Source of the DNA: a bacterium
GTDB taxonomy: Bacteria > Myxococcota_A > UBA9160 > SZUA-336
Assembly (NCBI GenBank): GCA_024226335.1
Contig: JAAELY010000358.1
Span: 1 to 54,640 of the forward strand
Length of the DNA stretch: 54,640 bases
Reading direction: 5' to 3'
Numbering within the stretch: the stretch's first letter is position 1; each line of letters begins with the position of its first letter. The position numbers were made by a program, and so were the translations under genes. Below are positions 52,373 to 54,640 of this stretch, piece after piece. The notes under the pieces are model-generated. The model did not search any database, was not told where the DNA came from, and was given only the letters and a program-made list of their open reading frames with translations.

Positions 52373-54640
52373 AGTTCGTCTCGCTGACGCTGACGTGCCT
52401 GATCTGGACCCTCTCTGCATTCGCTCAAGAGCGTACCGCCAGCGACTTCGACCACTTTCGAACTCAGTTCCCGCTCACAGGTGTACACGAGCGCGTGCCG
52501 TGCGAGTCCTGTCACGTGAGGGGAGTCTTCGAAGGCACACCCACGAATTGTGCTGTTTGCCACGGCACGGCCAGCGAATTGGCCACTACGCGCAAGACCG
52601 TCTCTCACGTCCCCACGAATCGCGGCTGTGAGGACTGCCATCGCACAATGGCCTGGAGCGACGCCCGTTTCGATCACGGCGGAATCAGCGCGAGTTGCGC
52701 GAAATGCCACAACGGGATCTTCGCAAAGGCCAAGGGCCCGACCCACGTCGAGAGCTCTGAAGCGTGTGAGACTTGCCACGGAACGCTGAGTTTCGCGGTT
52801 GGCCGCTTCGACCACGCCGGCACCAGTGGCAGCTGCTCGAGTTGTCACAATGGAGTCAATGCGGGAGGGAAATCGCCAGGGCATGTTCAGAGTTCGAGCA
52901 ACTGCCAGGACTGCCATACAACGGCCGCCTGGACCGGCGGAAGTTTCGACCACAGCGGCACGAGCACGGGTTGCTTGAACTGCCATGACGGAGTCGTGGC
53001 GACCGGCAAATCCGCCACGCACATTCCGACCGGAAATGACTGCGAGAGTTGCCACACCACCGCCTCCTGGACAGCCGAAGGCTTCGACCACACAGGTGTC
53101 ACGACCGGATGTGCCACCTGCCACGAAGGAACTCTTGCAACAGGCAAGTCCCCAAGCCACCTACCAAGCGGAAACGACTGCGAGAGCTGCCACACGACGG
53201 CCGCATGGACGGGCGGCAGCTTCTCCCACAGCGGAATCACCAACGGTTGCAGCAGTTGCCACGATGGCATCCAGGGAACGGGCAAGTCCCCAAGCCACCT
53301 ACCAAGCGGAAATGACTGCGAGAGCTGCCACACGACGGCCGCATGGACAGGCGGCAGCTTCTCCCACAGCGGAATCACCAACGGTTGCAGCAGTTGCCAC
53401 GATGGCATCCAGGGAACAGGCAAGTCTGCAAACCACATTCCGAGTGGAAATGACTGCGAGAGCTGCCACACGACGGCTGCATGGACGGGCGGCAGCTTCT
53501 CCCACAGCGGAATCACCAACGGTTGCAGCAGTTGCCACGACGGCATCCAGGGAACGGGCAAGTCTGCAAACCACATTCCGAGTGGAAATGACTGCGAGAG
53601 TTGCCACACGACGGCTGCATGGACGGGCGGTAGTTTCTCTCACAGCGGAATCACCAACGGTTGCAGCAGTTGTCACAATGGCATCCAGGGAACAGGCAAG
53701 TCTGCAAACCACATTCCGAGCGGAAATGACTGCGAGAGTTGCCACACGACGGCCGCATGGAACGGCGGAAGTTTTGATCACACAGGCAACACGCTCAGCT
53801 GCAATAACTGCCACAACGGTATTCAAGCCACTGGGAAGACGAATAGTCACATTACCAGTTCGAATGCCTGCCAGGATTGCCACAGCACCAGCTCGTGGAT
53901 CGTGGGCAACTTCAGCCATGCCGGGATCACGAGTGATTGCACCAGCTGCCACAACGGCAGCCAGGCCGCAGGCAAGACTCCTACGCATATCCAGAGTTCC
54001 AATACCTGCGAGGATTGCCACAATACGGCGTCCTGGATTCCCGCTGGTTTCAGCCACGCAGGCATCACGAGTGGTTGCACTACTTGCCACAACGGCGTGC
54101 AAGCCGCGGGCAAGACGCCTACGCATATCCAGACTTCGAACACCTGCGAGCAATGCCACACGACCTCGGCGTGGCTCCCCGCCGTATTCAGCCACGCGGG
54201 CATCACGAGCGGTTGCACCACTTGCCACAACGGCGTACAAGCCGCGGGCAAGACGCCTACGCATATCCAGACTTCGAACACCTGCGAGCAATGCCACACG
54301 ACCTCGGCGTGGCTCCCCGCCGCATTCAGCCACGCGGGCATCACGAGCGGTTGCACCACTTGCCACAACGGTGTCCAGGCCCCGGGCAAAACGCCAACTC
54401 ACATCCAGAGCACCAACAGTTGTCAGGATTGCCACGGGACCCAAGCCTGGATTCCGGCGAGCTTCAGCCACTCCGGAGTTACGAGCGGATGCTCGAGCTG
54501 CCACAACGGTGTGCAAGCCACGGGCAAGACACCTACGCATATCCAGACTTCGAACACCTGCGAGCAATGCCACACGACTTCGGCCTGGCTCCCCGCAGCC
54601 TTCAGCCACGCGGGCATCACGAGCGGTTGCACCACTTGCC
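52369..54640 (+). CDS. Giant repeat multihaem cytochrome, cut by window end
   Basis: The open frame starts at a GTG in a GTGA overlap with the 21-haem gene and runs off the window, so it has no visible stop: 757 codons plus one base. The signal peptide is MKFVSLTLTCLIWTLSAFA. The first module (FDH-FPLTGVH-CESCH-CAVCH) is like those of the upstream cytochrome. From 52627 the protein is a chain of 46-residue units, each with two CXXCH and the pattern W-xxxx-FxHxG-xxxx-CXXCH-(N/D)G-xx-xGK-xxxH. First cysteines fall every 138 bases from 52627 to 54559. It has 31 complete CXXCH, and a 32nd is cut. The His of FxHxG is a candidate axial ligand. Confidence 0.93.
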   Translation, partial: MKFVSLTLTCLIWTLSAFAQERTASDFDHFRTQFPLTGVHERVPCESCHVRGVFEGTPTNCAVCHGTASELATTRKTVSHVPTNRGCEDCHRTMAWSDARFDHGGISASCAKCHNGIFAKAKGPTHVESSEACETCHGTLSFAVGRFDHAGTSGSCSSCHNGVNAGGKSPGHVQSSSNCQDCHTTAAWTGGSFDHSGTSTGCLNCHDGVVATGKSATHIPTGNDCESCHTTASWTAEGFDHTGVTTGCATCHEGTLATGKSPSHLPSGNDCESCHTTAAWTGGSFSHSGITNGCSSCHDGIQGTGKSPSHLPSGNDCESCHTTAAWTGGSFSHSGITNGCSSCHDGIQGTGKSANHIPSGNDCESCHTTAAWTGGSFSHSGITNGCSSCHDGIQGTGKSANHIPSGNDCESCHTTAAWTGGSFSHSGITNGCSSCHNGIQGTGKSANHIPSGNDCESCHTTAAWNGGSFDHTGNTLSCNNCHNGIQATGKTNSHITSSNACQDCHSTSSWIVGNFSHAGITSDCTSCHNGSQAAGKTPTHIQSSNTCEDCHNTASWIPAGFSHAGITSGCTTCHNGVQAAGKTPTHIQTSNTCEQCHTTSAWLPAVFSHAGITSGCTTCHNGVQAAGKTPTHIQTSNTCEQCHTTSAWLPAAFSHAGITSGCTTCHNGVQAPGKTPTHIQSTNSCQDCHGTQAWIPASFSHSGVTSGCSSCHNGVQATGKTPTHIQTSNTCEQCHTTSAWLPAAFSHAGITSGCTTC
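52627..54640 (+). repeat. 138-bp tandem coding repeat, about 14.6 units
   Basis: Units begin at 52627, 52765, 52903, 53041, 53179, 53317, 53455, 53593, 53731, 53869, 54007, 54145, 54283, 54421 and 54559, an exact 138-base period with no indel. Units at 53317 and 53455 differ at four bases, all synonymous. Units at 54145, 54283 and 54559 are also nearly alike over their first part. Two families are visible: an early GGSFSHSGITNG type (53179-53730) and a late PAAFSHAGITSG type (54007 onward). Confidence 0.95.

Noticed and set aside
52887-54635. Long minus-strand open frames (about 180-436 residues) over the cytochrome repeat
   Set aside because: The 138-base period is a multiple of three, so an antisense frame open in one unit stays open in all. 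The plus strand has a coupled start, signal peptide and CXXCH motifs; the antisense products are repetitive with no family features.
52627-54640. CRISPR-like array
   Set aside because: The regular repeats are coding units without unique spacers, and no cas genes are near.

Overview
The window reads as chromosomal DNA of a GC-rich, Gram-negative, probably uncultured bacterium. Lipoproteins, signal peptides, an RND pump and periplasmic multihaem cytochromes show the double membrane. Bacterial GlnS, an E. coli-type FrdABCD, a sigma-54 promoter, a TIGR04073-like exosortase-associated protein, DUF3604 and a rich set of acyl-CoA enzymes together suggest a deltaproteobacterial (Myxococcota/Desulfobacterota-like) lineage. 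That placement is inference; no rRNA or tRNA gene was recognised. No phage, insertion sequence or CRISPR array was seen.

Layout. 1-8.7 kb: infA, then three cation antiporters (nhaA, a YrbG-type Na+/Ca2+ exchanger, nhaC), a class II-like purE, lysA, a class III aminotransferase, and a NUDIX gene coupled to a small unknown gene. 8.7-15.7 kb: a polytopic membrane protein, then a tetR-MFP-RND efflux operon with a clean palindromic operator. 15.7-24.8 kb: a secreted TIGR04073-like protein, a membrane-anchored PDZ protein, glnS, a Rho_N-domain basic protein, a DUF5060/DUF4038-like lipoprotein, a DUF3604 protein, and a small HTH regulator behind a near-perfect sigma-54 promoter. 24.9-30.2 kb: an acyl-CoA synthetase divergent from frdABCD. 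30.2-32.5 kb: a cupin, SixA, a doubtful coding stretch and a Crp/Fnr regulator. 32.7-37.7 kb: a phosphate cluster (pit, DUF47 PhoU-like, uspA, Na/Pi symporter) ending in a frameshifted and truncated ppk1 remnant. 37.8-48.4 kb: accessory metabolism with an SDR, an M48 protease, a DUF4136 lipoprotein, a hotdog thioesterase, a strongly divergent B12-dependent acyl-CoA mutase with its separate B12 subunit, an acetoacetate-decarboxylase-like protein, an MDR reductase, a C69 hydrolase and an SCP2-like/PhyH fusion. 48.5-49.8 kb: a VWA lipoprotein.

50.0-54.64 kb: the most striking region. Three overlapping genes encode a small b-type cytochrome-like membrane protein with paired histidines, a 21-haem c-type cytochrome built from six three-haem modules, and a second c-type cytochrome that runs off the window. 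The last one has no stop codon in the window. It consists of 46-residue two-haem modules repeated at an exact 138-bp period, with 31 complete CXXCH motifs already visible. The set looks like a quinol-to-periplasm or cell-surface electron conduit. With FrdABCD it suggests an anaerobic or microaerobic respiratory lifestyle.

Many genes in operons are joined by 4-bp stop/start overlaps (GTGA, ATGA, TTGA) and use GTG or TTG starts, so several starts here were chosen from coupling and Shine-Dalgarno sequence rather than from the longest reading frame.
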